Source: an uncultured Rhizobium sp. (GTDB taxonomy: Bacteria > Pseudomonadota > Alphaproteobacteria > Rhizobiales > Rhizobiaceae). From it: a DNA stretch of 64,000 bases. How positions within the stretch are numbered: the stretch's first letter is position 1; each line of letters begins with the position of its first letter. The notes beneath the pieces were generated by a model. That model saw only the letters and a list, made by a program, of their open reading frames with translations, had not been told where the DNA came from and did no database searches. Location of the stretch: contig CAMFIF010000004.1 of the NCBI GenBank assembly GCA_945952415.1, positions 124,001 to 188,000 of the forward strand, read 5' to 3'. This document shows positions 1 through 9,200 of the stretch, one piece after another. The position numbers and the translations under genes were made by a program.

Positions 1-85
1 GTCAGGGACTTCGTCATCGTCCTCTTTCCCCGGCATTTCAACGGGAACGGGCCGATCTGATCCTGCGCCCCCGGGCTTGCGCGAT

Positions 86-103
86 TTTGACTTCTCTGTC
101 AAA
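86..103. promoter_or_regulatory. Inverted repeat upstream of aminotransferase gene
   Basis: TTTGAC and GTCAAA form a perfect 6-bp inverted repeat with a 6-bp spacer, about 90 bp before the aminotransferase start, in an AT-rich leader that also holds a further TTGACT at 104-109. It could be an operator or part of the promoter; no regulator gene is visible in the window. The first 60 bases hold only a short open frame ending in TGA at 58-60 (plus strand) and a possible acidic N-terminus reading off the left edge on the minus strand from 36; neither can be identified. Confidence 0.3.
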
Positions 104-190
104 TTGACTGAACTGATAAAATGTTCTGTCTGAATAAAGGCAGTTATTTCTATTGGTTAGCGGTTTTACGACCAGATGGAGAGAGAAGCC

Positions 191-1600
191 ATGGAGCAAA
201 TCCGGGTTGAAACATCCGAGGCGATGATCCGAAACTATCGTGAGGGCGAACCCGCCCCGCTTGTCCAGCCCTGGCCTTCGGCCGGGTCGATGGGGGCGGA
301 GATGCGCGGCCTGCTGCTCTCCTCGGATGGCATTTACGTGCGGGACGAGGAGGGGCGACCGCTGATTGATGGCCCGGCAGGGATGTGGTGCGTCAATGCG
401 GGGCACCGCAACGAGGCGCTGATTGCCGCTATGAGCGACCAGGCCCGGCATCTCACCTATAATTCTCCCTGGTATACCTCCACCCGGCCCGCCGATGCGC
501 TGGCGGAGGCGCTGGCGGCGCGAGCGCCGGGCGATCTGAACCATGTCTTCTTTACCACCGGCGGCTCATCCGCCGTCGAGACTGCGCTGCGGCTCATGCA
601 GTTCTACAACAATGTGCGCGGCAAGTCGGAGAAGAAGCTGATCGTGTCCCGGCAGGGCGGCTATCACGGATCGACCTATCTGTCCGCTTCGCTGAACGGG
701 CGGCCACGCGATCATGACTGGATGGATTCGGCCGGCCACCTTGTGCGCAAGCTCTCCTGCCCGGACCCCTTCCGCCGTCCTCCGGGCCTTACGATGGAAG
801 CCTTCGAGGATGGGCTGATTGCCGAATTCAGTGCGCTCATTGCACGCGAGGGCGCGGACAGGATCGGTGCTTTCGTGGCCGAACCGATCCAGGCATCTGG
901 CGGGGTCATCGTGCCGCCATCCGGTTATCTCCCGCGCATGAGGGCGCTCTGCGCCGAAAACGATATTCTATATATATCCGATGAGGTGGTGACGGCGTTC
1001 GGCCGTCTCGGCAGTGTCTTCGCCTCTTCGTCGGTCTTCGGCATCGAACCCGACATGATCACCTTCGCCAAAGGGGTGACCTCAGGCTATTTCCCGCTTG
1101 GCGGCGTGATGGTCTCGGCCCGGCTCCTGGAGGCGATCCGCACGAGCGGAAACGGGGATGCCACCTTCTCCCACGGGCTGACCTATTCCAGCCATCCGAT
1201 CGGCTGTGCCGTCGCGCTGAAGAATCTGGAGCTTCTGGAAGGTGGGCTGATGGCCCATGCGCGGCGCATGGCCGTGCCTTTCCTTCAAGGTTTGAAGACG
1301 CTCGAAGAGCTGGAACTGGTCGGCGAGGTGCGTGGCCTCGGACTGATGGCCTGCGTGGAATGCGTGGCGGACCGGGAGAGCAACAATCCGCTTGCGCTCG
1401 ATCTGGAGGTCGGCAAGCGCATCGACCGGCATTGCCAGGAGCTCGGCCTTCTCGTCAGGCCGATCATCAACATGTGCGTGATGTCGCCGCCGCTGTCGAT
1501 CGGCGAGGAGCAGATCGGCGAGATGGTCTCCATCCTTCGGCAGGGCATCCGCCGCACCATGGATGACCTGACCCGGGAAGGGCTCTGGAAAGGGCGCTGA
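191..1600 (+). CDS. Class-III pyridoxal-phosphate aminotransferase (aspartate aminotransferase family protein)
   Basis: A 469-residue fold-type I aminotransferase of the class III (omega) group, which moves an amino group between an amine or amino acid and a 2-oxo acid such as pyruvate. The N-terminal part has the [10 protein letters not shown] stretch typical of the family. [12 protein letters not shown] is the phosphate-binding turn, [11 protein letters not shown] carries the cofactor-binding Asp, and [15 protein letters not shown] contains the Schiff-base Lys. An in-frame ATG at 176 exists, but GGAGAGAG at 178-185 sits correctly before the ATG at 191, so I use 191. The next gene, a Rieske oxygenase, converges on it 25 bp away. 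The substrate cannot be told from sequence; polyamines, taurine-like amines or beta-amino acids are all possible. Confidence 0.88.
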   Translation: MEQIRVETSEAMIRNYREGEPAPLVQPWPSAGSMGAEMRGLLLSSDGIYVRDEEGRPLIDGPAGMWCVNAGHRNEALIAAMSDQARHLTYNSPWYTSTRPADALAEALAARAPGDLNHVFFTTGGSSAVETALRLMQFYNNVRGKSEKKLIVSRQGGYHGSTYLSASLNGRPRDHDWMDSAGHLVRKLSCPDPFRRPPGLTMEAFEDGLIAEFSALIAREGADRIGAFVAEPIQASGGVIVPPSGYLPRMRALCAENDILYISDEVVTAFGRLGSVFASSSVFGIEPDMITFAKGVTSGYFPLGGVMVSARLLEAIRTSGNGDATFSHGLTYSSHPIGCAVALKNLELLEGGLMAHARRMAVPFLQGLKTLEELELVGEVRGLGLMACVECVADRESNNPLALDLEVGKRIDRHCQELGLLVRPIINMCVMSPPLSIGEEQIGEMVSILRQGIRRTMDDLTREGLWKGR

Positions 1601-1625
1601 GCGCCCTTTCTTTCGCCTGACGACA

Positions 1626-2840
1626 TCAGGACGAGGCCGTCCGACGTCCCGCCAGAAGGCGGGCGTTGAGGGCTGCGAGATCTTCCCCCTCGGGCAGGTT
1701 TTCCATCTCCAGCACCGGCAGTGCGGCCCGGAGGTGATCGTGATGGGCGCGCACGCCATATTCGAGGTCCGACAGATAGAAGCCCTGGAATGCTTTGGAC
1801 AGCATGGCCTCGTTAGACCAGATGGTGAGCTGAACATCTTCCGCATTGGTGTCCCGGTCGATCCGGAAGGCCAGATAGCGGGCGGCGCGCTCGGCCCGGC
1901 TTTCCTCCCGGCGGCGGTAGACGCCACCGCGCAGCAGGCTGCGGTTCGTTGCCAGGGGAAATTCCTGATAGAACTGGATCGTCTGCGGTGTGACCGCGAT
2001 CACGCTGTTCGGGAATAGCCCGTAATAGGCCCAGCTCTTGCGCAAATGGTCCGGCAGATGGGTGGGTTCCGGGGCGAGCTTCAGATAGTGGCGCACGCTC
2101 CAGCGGCGCCCCCCATGGGCATTGTAGACCGCATGGGAGCTGCTTATGCCATCCTTCATGGGGATGTCGAAATAGGTCGAGCCATAGAGATCCTGCAGCG
2201 CCGGATGGGCCATGGCGACATGATAGCCCTCATTGTCGACGTCGCGGACGGATTTCCAATTCACAGGCGATTCCTGGGTCCAGATTTCGCCTGCGGGAAC
2301 CTTGGCTTCCATGTCGTAGAAGGCGAGTTCCTCCGCGAAGGGGGCAAGAAGCTCGCGCACCGCCGGCTGAGGCCCCGGACGGAAGCGGATGAAGACGAAG
2401 CCCTGCCAGACCTCGAATTCCACAGGTGCCAGCCCGAAGGCCACCTTGTCGAGATCGGGGAAGCTTTCCGGCCGGGCGGCCCCGCGCAGCGTTCCGTCGA
2501 GATTGTACACCCAGCCATGGAAGGGGCAGACGAGCGCGTTGCGGCATTTGCCCCGCTCGTCGGCAACGAGCCGCGACCCGCGATGGCGACAGATATTGTG
2601 GAAGGCGCGGATTTGACCCTGCCCGTCCCGCAGGATAAGCGCCCGTTCGCCGAGAAGATCGAAGCTCAGATAATGTCCGGGCTCGGGAATGTCGCTGACA
2701 TGGCAGGCGATCTGCCAGTGGTTCAGGAAGACATGCTCCTTTTCAAGCTCCAGAAGGGCGTCGCTGTGATAGGCCCAGCCCGGCAGGCCGCGGCGGTCCC
2801 AGGAGCGGGGCGCGCGGGCCCGGTGATCGATCACGTTCAT
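1626..2840 (-). CDS. Aromatic ring-hydroxylating dioxygenase alpha subunit (Rieske 2Fe-2S oxygenase)
   Basis: A 404-residue Rieske non-haem iron oxygenase. The Rieske cluster motif C-x-H-x17-C-x2-H is visible (CRHRGSRL then CPFHGWVYNLDG) in the N-terminal 110 residues, and the C-terminal catalytic domain carries a D-x2-N-E-G-Y-H-x4-H iron site (DNEGYHVAMAH). Length fits the small alpha subunits that act on quaternary ammonium compounds or aromatics with a separate reductase; no reductase or ferredoxin partner is adjacent. An in-frame ATG at 2855 exists, but GGAGG at 2848-2852 (minus strand) lies just before the ATG at 2840. A 16-bp palindrome 20 bp upstream suggests repression by a TetR-type protein. 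The substrate is unknown. Confidence 0.9.
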   Translation of the reverse strand: MNVIDHRARAPRSWDRRGLPGWAYHSDALLELEKEHVFLNHWQIACHVSDIPEPGHYLSFDLLGERALILRDGQGQIRAFHNICRHRGSRLVADERGKCRNALVCPFHGWVYNLDGTLRGAARPESFPDLDKVAFGLAPVEFEVWQGFVFIRFRPGPQPAVRELLAPFAEELAFYDMEAKVPAGEIWTQESPVNWKSVRDVDNEGYHVAMAHPALQDLYGSTYFDIPMKDGISSSHAVYNAHGGRRWSVRHYLKLAPEPTHLPDHLRKSWAYYGLFPNSVIAVTPQTIQFYQEFPLATNRSLLRGGVYRRREESRAERAARYLAFRIDRDTNAEDVQLTIWSNEAMLSKAFQGFYLSDLEYGVRAHHDHLRAALPVLEMENLPEGEDLAALNARLLAGRRTASS

Positions 2841-2859
2841 TTTCCCACCTCCCATTTTG

Positions 2860-2875
2860 TTGAATGTTCATTCAA
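2860..2875. promoter_or_regulatory. Perfect 16-bp palindrome, TetR-type operator candidate
   Basis: TTGAATG-TT-CATTCAA is a perfect 7-bp inverted repeat with a 2-bp centre, located 20 bp upstream of the Rieske oxygenase start. The TGAATG-N2-CATTCA form is common for operators of TetR/AcrR regulators. The palindrome is seen directly; the regulator is inferred and its gene is not in the window unless it is the one cut at the left edge. Confidence 0.6.
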
Positions 2876-3275
2876 TATGATCACGAAAATTCAAAAAATG
2901 CAATGGCTTGTCGAGGGAGGGGATTTTCGAAAGCTTGAAAGTTGCAACAAGCGAAGGAAAAGGCAGGGCTTTTGTGGCAGGCGTGGTCCATTTTTGGAGC
3001 ATCCGGGTGACGGGCAGGACCTTGACTTCGCAACAAACTGCTTCAATCTCGGTCCACCCGCCTCGACTGGCCGGCTGGCGCAAAAATGCCATGTTCCGTG
3101 CACATGCCATGGCAGCAGCGCCCAGCCCGGCCTGCCTTTCGCCTTCGGCCGGACCCATTCCGGCCGGGCGCGCAAAAAGGCGCGCTGCCGCGCGGCCAAG
3201 CATGTTGTGCTGATGAAGGCATCGGGCTATGGCGTGGCCGTTTGATCACTCTGTTTGCAGTCAGAATCGGAACTC
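2876..3275. other. 400-bp intergenic region, Rieske gene / ndvB
   Basis: No convincing coding frame. It contains the divergent promoter space for the Rieske gene on its left, a rhizobial-type promoter for ndvB at 3021-3049, and a GC-rich leader with a hairpin near 3150-3170 (GGCCGGA and TCCGGCC arms). The resulting ndvB leader would be about 220 nt, long enough for post-transcriptional control, but no known riboswitch is recognisable. Confidence 0.5.
3021..3049 (+). promoter_or_regulatory. Candidate sigma-70 promoter of ndvB
   Basis: CTTGAC, 17 bp, then CAATCT. The -35 element matches the rhizobial housekeeping consensus CTTGAC exactly; the -10 element is a weaker match to CTATAT. It lies about 230 bp before the ndvB start, and nothing better is visible nearer to the gene. 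Confidence 0.4.
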
Positions 3276-6200
3276 ATGTCCCTTCAAAATCCGCACGCCG
3301 TCTCAACCCGCGAGTCTGAAGCAAAGCAGATCGATCACAATGGTTCGATCCGGTCCACCTATCTGTCGCTCGAGGAGCTTCATGCGCTGGGCGCGGAAAT
3401 GGCACGCACCGGCACGCTGCATCTGCCGGCCTACACGCCCTTCGATTTCTTCCGCCGGCACAAGGAGAATGATCGCGAGATCCTGCGCGTCTACCGGTCC
3501 ACGGCCTCGGATGTTGCCGCCGGTGCGGTGATCACGCCTGCGGCCGAATGGCTGCTCGACAATCATTATATCGTCGAAGAGGCCCTGCAGGAGGTGCGGC
3601 GCGATTTCCCTCGCCGCTTTTATCGCGAGCTGCCGGTGATCACGGTCGCCGGCCATGAGATTCCGCGCACGCTGGCGATTGCCTGGCTTTATGTGGCTCA
3701 TACGCACAGTGCGGTCTCGCGCGAGGGCATGACCGCCATCGTCGAGGGCTACCAGTCGGTCGAGACGCTGAAGATCGGCGAACTCTGGGCGATCCCGTCC
3801 ATGGTGCGCTATGTGCTCATCGAAAATCTACGCCGGATCTCGATCCGGGTGGAGCGCTCCCGCCAGATGCGGCGCCGGGCCAACGAGGCGGCCGACGAAC
3901 TGATCCGCCTCGGCGATGCCGATCGCTGCAGGACCTATCTGAACAGCCTGGAGCAGCTGGCGGAAGACAATACCTTCGCCACGCAGTTCCTCTACCGGCT
4001 GCGCGATGGATCGCATACGTCCAGCCTGGCCATCGCCTGGCTCGAAAACCGCCTTGAACGGGCGGGTACGGATTCTGAGGACGTGTTGATGGCGGAACAC
4101 AACCGCCTGTCCTCCGGCAATGTGACGATGGGCAACATCATCAAGGGTCTGCGCCATATCAATGATACGGAATGGGCCGTCTGGGTGGAGGAGGTGAGCG
4201 CCGTCGACAAGGTGCTCTTTGCCCGTACCGATTATGGCGCGCTCGATTCCGGCTCGCGCAACAAGTATCGCAAGACCATCGAGCGGCTGGCGAAGCGTTC
4301 CGGGCTTACCGAACTCGCTATTGCCGAAAAGGCCTGCGATATGACCGCCCAATCCGGTCCGATCGGTATGAGCGGCCGGGTGCCCGATCTCGGCGATTTC
4401 CTCGTCGGCACCCAGCGCAAGAAGCTCGAAAAGGCCATCGGCTACAGCACGCCGCTGCTGCAGCGCTCGATCCGCAATTTCCGCAAATTCGACTGGTTCG
4501 CGATTGGCGGGCCGGTCATGGCCTTCACGCTGCTGGCGCTTTTTGCCGCCTGGCTTTTCCTCTCGAATACCGGGCTTGCCGCGGGCGCCGTCATTCTGCT
4601 CCTTGCGCTCTTCGCCCTTCCGGCTTCCGAGGGCGCGACCGGGCTCTTCAATACGCTCGTCACCTTCCTCGTGCCGCCCGTGCGCCTGATCGGCTATGAA
4701 TTCAAGGATGGCATCCCGGAGGATGCGCGCACGCTGCTCGTCGTTCCCTGCCTGATTTCGAGCCGCGACAGCGTCGACGAGCTGGTCCGCAATCTCGAGG
4801 TCCATTACCTCTCGAATCCGCATGGGGCGATCCATTTTGCCCTGGTCAGCGACTGGCCGGATAGCCAGAAGGAGGAAACGGAAGCGGATCTCGCCGTCTT
4901 TGCCTATGCGCGCCAGCAAATCGAGATGCTGCGCCAGCGCTATGCGGGCGATCCGATGCAGCGCTTTTTCCTGCTGCACCGCCGCAGGCTCTACAATCCG
5001 CAGGAAGGCTGCTGGATGGGCTGGGAGCGCAAGCGCGGCAAGCTGCATGAGCTGAACCTGCTTCTCCGCGGCGACCGCGACACGACCTTCCTGCCGGGCG
5101 CGAACGAAATTCCCGAGGGCATCCAGTATGTGATGACGCTCGATTCCGACACGCGGCTGATGCGCGATGCGGTGACCAAGCTGGTTGGCAAGCTGCATCA
5201 CCCGATCAACCGGCCGGAAATCGATCCCGAAACCCGCCGTGTCGTGGAAGGCTATGGCCTCCTGCAGCCAAGGGTCACCGCGTCGCTGACCACGGGCGTC
5301 GATGCTTCGGTGTTCCAGCGCATCTTCTCCATCAACCGCGGTCTTGACCCTTACGTCTTCACCGTATCCGACGTCTATCAGGACCTGACCGGCGAAGGCA
5401 CCTTCACCGGCAAGGGCCTTTACCATGTGGATGCCTTCGAGGCTGCGCTGAAGGGCCGGATCGACGAAAACACCATTCTGAGCCACGACCTTCTGGAAGG
5501 CTCCATGGCGCGCTGCGCGCTGGTGACCGATGTGGAGCTGGTGGAAGATTTCCCCGTGCGCTACGAGGTGGAAGTCTCGCGCCAGCATCGCTGGGCGCGG
5601 GGCGACTGGCAGCTTCTGCCCTTCATCCTGGAGATTGGCCGGGGCGTCAGCGCCCTTGGCCGATGGAAGATGATCGACAATCTGCGCCGCTCGCTGATCC
5701 CGATCGCCTGGTTCCTTGCCTCCATCTGCGGCTGGTATCTGCTCGAACCCTTTCATGCGCTGGTCTGGCAGGCGCTGCTGATCTTCTGCCTGTTCGTCGC
5801 GCCCACCCTCTCGCTGATTTCAAGCGTCATTCCCCGGTCGAGCGATATCGTCGCCCGGGCGCATCTTTATACGGTCTGGTCGGATCTCAGGGCGGCCAAT
5901 GCCCAGGTGGCGCTCCGGGTGGTCTTCATCGCCGATTCCGCCTGGAAGATGCTGGATGCGATCGTCCGTTCGCTCTACCGCCTCTTCGTCAGCCGGAAAT
6001 ATCTGCTCGAATGGAAGACGGCGGCTAGCGTGCAGTCCTCCGCACAGGGCTCGATCCTCGACTATTACAAGAGCATGTGGCAGGGGCCGGTTATCGCCCT
6101 TCTCGGGCTGGTGGCAGCCGCCATGCCGGGGCATGAGAGCTTCCTTGTTGCGCTGCCCTTTGTCTTCCTCTGGATCGTTTCGCCGGCGGTCGCCTGGTAT

Positions 6201-9200
6201 GTCAGCCAGACGGCGGAAACCGAGGACCGGCTCGTGGTGTCTGAAGAGGTCTCCACGGAGCTGCGCAAGATTGCCCGCCGCACTTGGCGCTATTTCGAGA
6301 CCTTCGTGAATGCCGGGCAGAATTACCTGCCGCCGGACAATTTCCAGGAAATTCCCCATCCGGTTCTCGCCGAACGCACCTCGCCCACCAATATCGGGGT
6401 CTATCTTCTCTCGATCATTTCGGCCCGCCAGTTTGGCTGGATCTCCTTTGCCGAGACGATCGAGCGGATCGAGCAGACCGTCTCCACCATCGACCGCATG
6501 GAGAAGTTCCGCGGCCATCTGCTGAACTGGTATCTGACGGATACGCTGAACACGCTCGGGCCCCGCTATGTCTCTGCCGTGGATAGCGGCAACCTCGCCG
6601 GCCATCTCGTGGCCGTCTCCTCCGCGCTTCGCGACTGGGAAGAGGCACCGTCTGCCCACATGCAGGCGCAGATCGACGGTGTTGCCGACGTGCTCGGCAT
6701 TCTTCGCGAAGTGATCGCGGAGCTTCCCGACGACCGCAAGACGGTGCGGCCGCTGCGCCGGCGTCTCGATGAATGCATCGACAGCTTCCATTCGGCCCTG
6801 TCTGCGGTTCGTCGCGAGAAGGTCTCGGCCTCGACCCAGATCCAGACGCTGCTCGGCCTTGCCCGCGACATCGAAAAGCTCACCACCAATCTCGACCACG
6901 AGGTTGGTTCGGCGCAGAGCCGGGAAGTCACCATCTGGGCCCGCTCTCTGGTCACGACCTGCGAGGCGCACGAGCGGGATTCCGCGTTCGACATCGCCCA
7001 TATCGAGGCGCTGCGGCAGCGCCTGGCCTTCCTGCGAGACAAGACCCGCGGCATCGCCTTTGGCATGGATTTCAGCTTCCTTTTCCGCAAGGAACGGCGG
7101 CTTCTTTCCATCGGTTATCGCGTGGAAACGGGCGAACTCGACGAGGCCTGCTACGATCTTCTGGCCTCCGAGGCGCGGCTCACCAGCCTCTTCGCCATTG
7201 CAAAGGGCGATCTTCCGACCGAACACTGGTACAAGCTCGGCCGACAGGTGGTGCCTGTCGGGTCTCGCGGGGCGCTCGTCTCCTGGTCCGGCTCCATGTT
7301 CGAATATCTCATGCCGCCGCTGGTCATGCAGGAGCGGCAGGGCGGCATTCTCAACCAGACCAACAATCTGGTGGTCCAGGAACAGATGAACCACGGCCGG
7401 CGGCTCGGCACGCCCTGGGGCATTTCCGAAGCGGCCTTCAACGCCCGCGACCATGAGCTGACCTATCAGTACACGAATTTCGGCGTGCCGACGCTTGGCC
7501 TCAAGCGCGGTCTCGGCGAAAATGCCGTGATTGCCCCCTACGCATCGCTGCTCGCCTCGCAATATGCGCCTGAAGCGGCGCTCGCCAACCTGCGTGAGCT
7601 GCGCAAGCTCGGCGCGCTCGGACCCTATGGCTTCCACGATGCGGTCGATTTCACGCCGACGCGCGTGCCTGAGGGCAGCCGCTGTGCGGTCGTGCGCAAC
7701 TACATGGCCCATCACCACGGCATGTCCGTGGCGGCGGTCGCCAATGTGGTGTTCAACGGCATGCTGCGCGAACTCTTCCATTCCGACCCCGTCATCGAGG
7801 CAGCGGAACTGCTCATCGAGGAAAAGGCGCCGCGCGAAGTCAAGGTGATGAGCGCCAAGCAGGAGCCCTCCAAGCCCGGTTCCAGCCAGGCCGATCTCGC
7901 CCGTCCGCAGATCCGGACGGTCGAGGATCCCGCCAACCGCGAACGCGAACTGGTCTTCCTTTCCAACGGCCATTACTCCGTCATGCTGACGGCGACCGGC
8001 TCCGGCTATTCGCGCTGGAACGGTCAGACGGTCAGCCGCTGGAAGGCCGATCCGACCGAGGACAACTGGGGCAATTTCGTTTTCCTCCGGGATCTTGCGA
8101 CCAATCAATGGTGGTCTTCCACCGTCCAGCCCAAATCCATCGAAGGCGAAAAGACCAGCGTCATCTTCGGGGACGACAAGGCGGAATTCACCAAGAGCGT
8201 CGGCAAGCTCACCAGCGAACTCGAATGCATCGTCGCCACCGAGCATGATGCGGAAGGTCGGCGGCTGACGCTGATCAATATGAGCCAGGAGGACCGCTTC
8301 ATCGAAGTGACCTCCTACATGGAGCCCGTGCTTTCCAGCGACGATTCGGACAATGCCCATCCCCTCTTCTCGCGCATGTTCGTGAAGACAGAGATCGGCA
8401 AGCGGGGCGACGTCATCCGGGCCGTGCGCAACAAGCGCAATCCGAACGAACCGGACATGTGGGTCGCCCATCTGGTCGTCGACAATTCCGGTTCGCCACG
8501 CCCGACAGAGTTCGAAACCGACCGGCGTCGCTTTATCGGCCGTGGGCGCAGTCTCGCAGAGGCTGCTGCCTTCGATCCGGGGGCTGCGCTGTCCGGCAAG
8601 GACGGCTTCACCCTCGATCCGATCCTTTCCATCCGCCGCGTCGTGCGCGTGCCGGCCGGCAAGAAGCTGAGTCTCATCTACTGGACGATTGCGGCGCCCA
8701 CCCGGGCGGAAATCGACATGGCGATCGACCGCTATCGCCATCCGGATGCCTTCAGCCATGAAATGGTCCATGCCTGGACCCGCGCCCAGGTTCAGATGCG
8801 CCATATCGGCGTGAACTCCAAGCAGGCGGCGGCCTTTCAGCTGCTCGGCCGCTATGTGGTCTATCCCGACATGCATCTGCGGGCCGATCCGGCCACGGTG
8901 TCCTCCGGCCTTGCCTCGCAGTCGGCCCTCTGGCCACTGGCGATTTCCGGCGACTTCCCGATCATCGCGCTCCGCATCAATGACGAGATGGATCTCAGCA
9001 TCGCCCGCGAAGCGCTGATGGCGCAGGAATATCTGCGTTCGCGCGGTCTGACCGTCGATCTGGTGATCGTGAACGAAAGGGCGGCCTCCTATGCCCAGGA
9101 CATGCAGCATGCGCTGGATGCTGCCTGCGAGAATTTCCGCCGCCTCGGCCAGGCGGATGGGTTGCGCCAGCACATTTTCGCGGTTCGCCGCGACCTGATG

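Noticed and set aside
38..544. A 168-codon minus-strand open frame at the left edge
   Set aside because: It lies mostly antisense to the aminotransferase gene and has no ribosome-binding site or family match.
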